A stretch of 5,487 nucleotides of DNA from Candidatus Hermodarchaeota archaeon. Its GTDB lineage: Archaea; Asgardarchaeota; Hermodarchaeia; Hermodarchaeales; Hermodarchaeaceae. A program made the position numbers and the translations under genes. The first letter of the stretch is position 1; every line of letters begins with the position of its first letter. A model generated the notes under the pieces. That model did not search any database. It was not told the origin of the DNA and saw only the letters and a program-made list of their open reading frames with translations. The stretch spans positions 1 through 5,487 of the forward strand of contig JAEOTD010000009.1 of the NCBI GenBank assembly GCA_016839995.1, given 5' to 3'. Below, in pieces: positions 4,978 to 5,487 of this stretch.

Positions 4978-5424
4978 TTAGGGTGTGGGCCAACTTTTAA
5001 TGACCCAAAGAATGGGCACCAGCGGTAACAGTATCCAATAGGTCAATACAGTAAACGGTATGCTCAACAAGATGAGAATCAAGGCAACCGTAAGTGCATG
5101 GGACCACTTTAGATCCAATACGAATTTGAAGCCTACAAGGAAATAGAAGAAAGGCACAAGGTAAGGAGCACACCAAGCCAAAACGAAAACAACGACCGAC
5201 CCATGTACCCAAAATCCAGTTACAAGCAAAATCAAGGACGTAAGCCAAACCAACGAGTAATGAAACAGTAAAGCGCCAAAAAATGCGATTAAATACACGC
5301 GAAGAAATGACGGGTTCTCTTTTGTCATAACCCGTAATACTCCCCACGCCACAAGCGTGTAGAACACACCACAAATCAGTGCGTGAATAATGTAATAGAT
5401 TACAGTATACAACAAGTCACCCAT
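4978..5424 (-). CDS. Small polytopic membrane protein of unknown function
   Basis: I do not recognise a family for this 148-residue protein. It is strongly hydrophobic, with about four membrane segments: roughly residues 6-31, 42-66, 74-103 and 109-142. The second or third may be longer or split. Between the first two is a short charged loop (RVMTKENPSFLR, 31-42), and another charged stretch is KFVLDLKWSH (100-109). No catalytic motif, cysteine pair or transporter signature is evident. The ATG at 5422-5424 is supported by a GGAGG 7 bases upstream (5432-5436). It is the first gene of the minus-strand block and lies 47 bp ahead of the methyltransferase, probably in the same transcript. A competing frame (4997-5374) is rejected because this one has the ribosome-binding site and a coherent membrane-protein composition. 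Confidence 0.75.
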   Translation of the reverse strand: MGDLLYTVIYYIIHALICGVFYTLVAWGVLRVMTKENPSFLRVYLIAFFGALLFHYSLVWLTSLILLVTGFWVHGSVVVFVLAWCAPYLVPFFYFLVGFKFVLDLKWSHALTVALILILLSIPFTVLTYWILLPLVPILWVIKSWPTP

Positions 5425-5431
5425 CGAAACG

Positions 5432-5436
5432 CCTCC
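5432..5436 (-). promoter_or_regulatory. Shine-Dalgarno GGAGG of the small membrane protein
   Basis: On the minus strand GGAGG lies 7 bases before the ATG at 5424. It fixes the start and supports this frame over the overlapping alternative frame. Confidence 0.6.
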
Positions 5437-5460
5437 ACCGCCTTTACTCCTCTCTTCCGG

Positions 5461-5469
5461 AATAATAAT
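5461..5469 (-). promoter_or_regulatory. Possible TATA-like element for the minus-strand block
   Basis: On the minus strand this reads ATTATTATT. A start about 25 bp downstream, near 5440, would place the GGAGG site in a short leader. The window ends 18 bp further on, so any upstream gene or operator is not visible. Confidence 0.3.
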
Positions 5470-5487
5470 GCTTCCAATCCAAACTGA

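Noticed and set aside
5307..5315. ATGACGGGT, identical to one half of the palindrome at 613-630
   Set aside because: It is a single half-site inside the membrane-protein coding region with no inverted partner.
4997..5374. Alternative 125-residue frame on the minus strand overlapping the small membrane protein
   Set aside because: It has no placed ribosome-binding site and is embedded within a frame with a clear Shine-Dalgarno and membrane-protein composition.

Overview
The window most likely comes from an archaeon, and more specifically an Asgard archaeon, possibly of the Heimdall-like group. Three things point there: a eukaryote-like Rab/Ras-type small GTPase with all five G motifs, a bacterioopsin-activator-type (HTH_10) regulator, and TATA-like elements combined with frequent TTG/GTG starts. 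The archaeal assignment is fairly firm. The Asgard assignment rests on the GTPase and is an inference; the exact lineage cannot be read from this window.

Layout. The left part is on the plus strand: the 3' portion of a winged-helix regulator gene (1-582, open at the left edge), an HTH_10 regulator (678-1400, TTG start), and a QueG-like dicluster iron-sulfur protein (1498-2310). The right part is on the minus strand, read from right to left: a small four-helix membrane protein (5424-4978), a TehB-like SAM methyltransferase (4930-4250), a membrane-anchored serine hydrolase of the class C beta-lactamase family (4181-2967), and the Rab-like GTPase (2907-2341). The two blocks converge with only 30 bp between their stop codons. 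No gap exceeds 100 bp, and I see no RNA gene, CRISPR array or mobile element.

How the genes may work together. The clearest new signal is a palindrome, CCGTCATWTGACGG, found once in front of the HTH_10 regulator and once in front of the QueG-like gene, at similar distances from the two starts. This suggests a small regulon in which the regulator controls itself and the iron-sulfur protein. The regulator's conserved-looking Cys/His residues and the redox nature of the target make a redox, metal or corrinoid signal conceivable, but that is inference. On the other strand, the membrane protein and the methyltransferase look co-transcribed. The hydrolase and the GTPase each have a plausible promoter of their own. 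The GTPase promoter carries a different 8-bp inverted repeat between its TATA-like element and its start codon. The GTPase has a His where Ras/Rab proteins have the catalytic Gln and lacks a C-terminal prenylation cysteine, so it probably differs from classical Rabs in hydrolysis and in membrane attachment.
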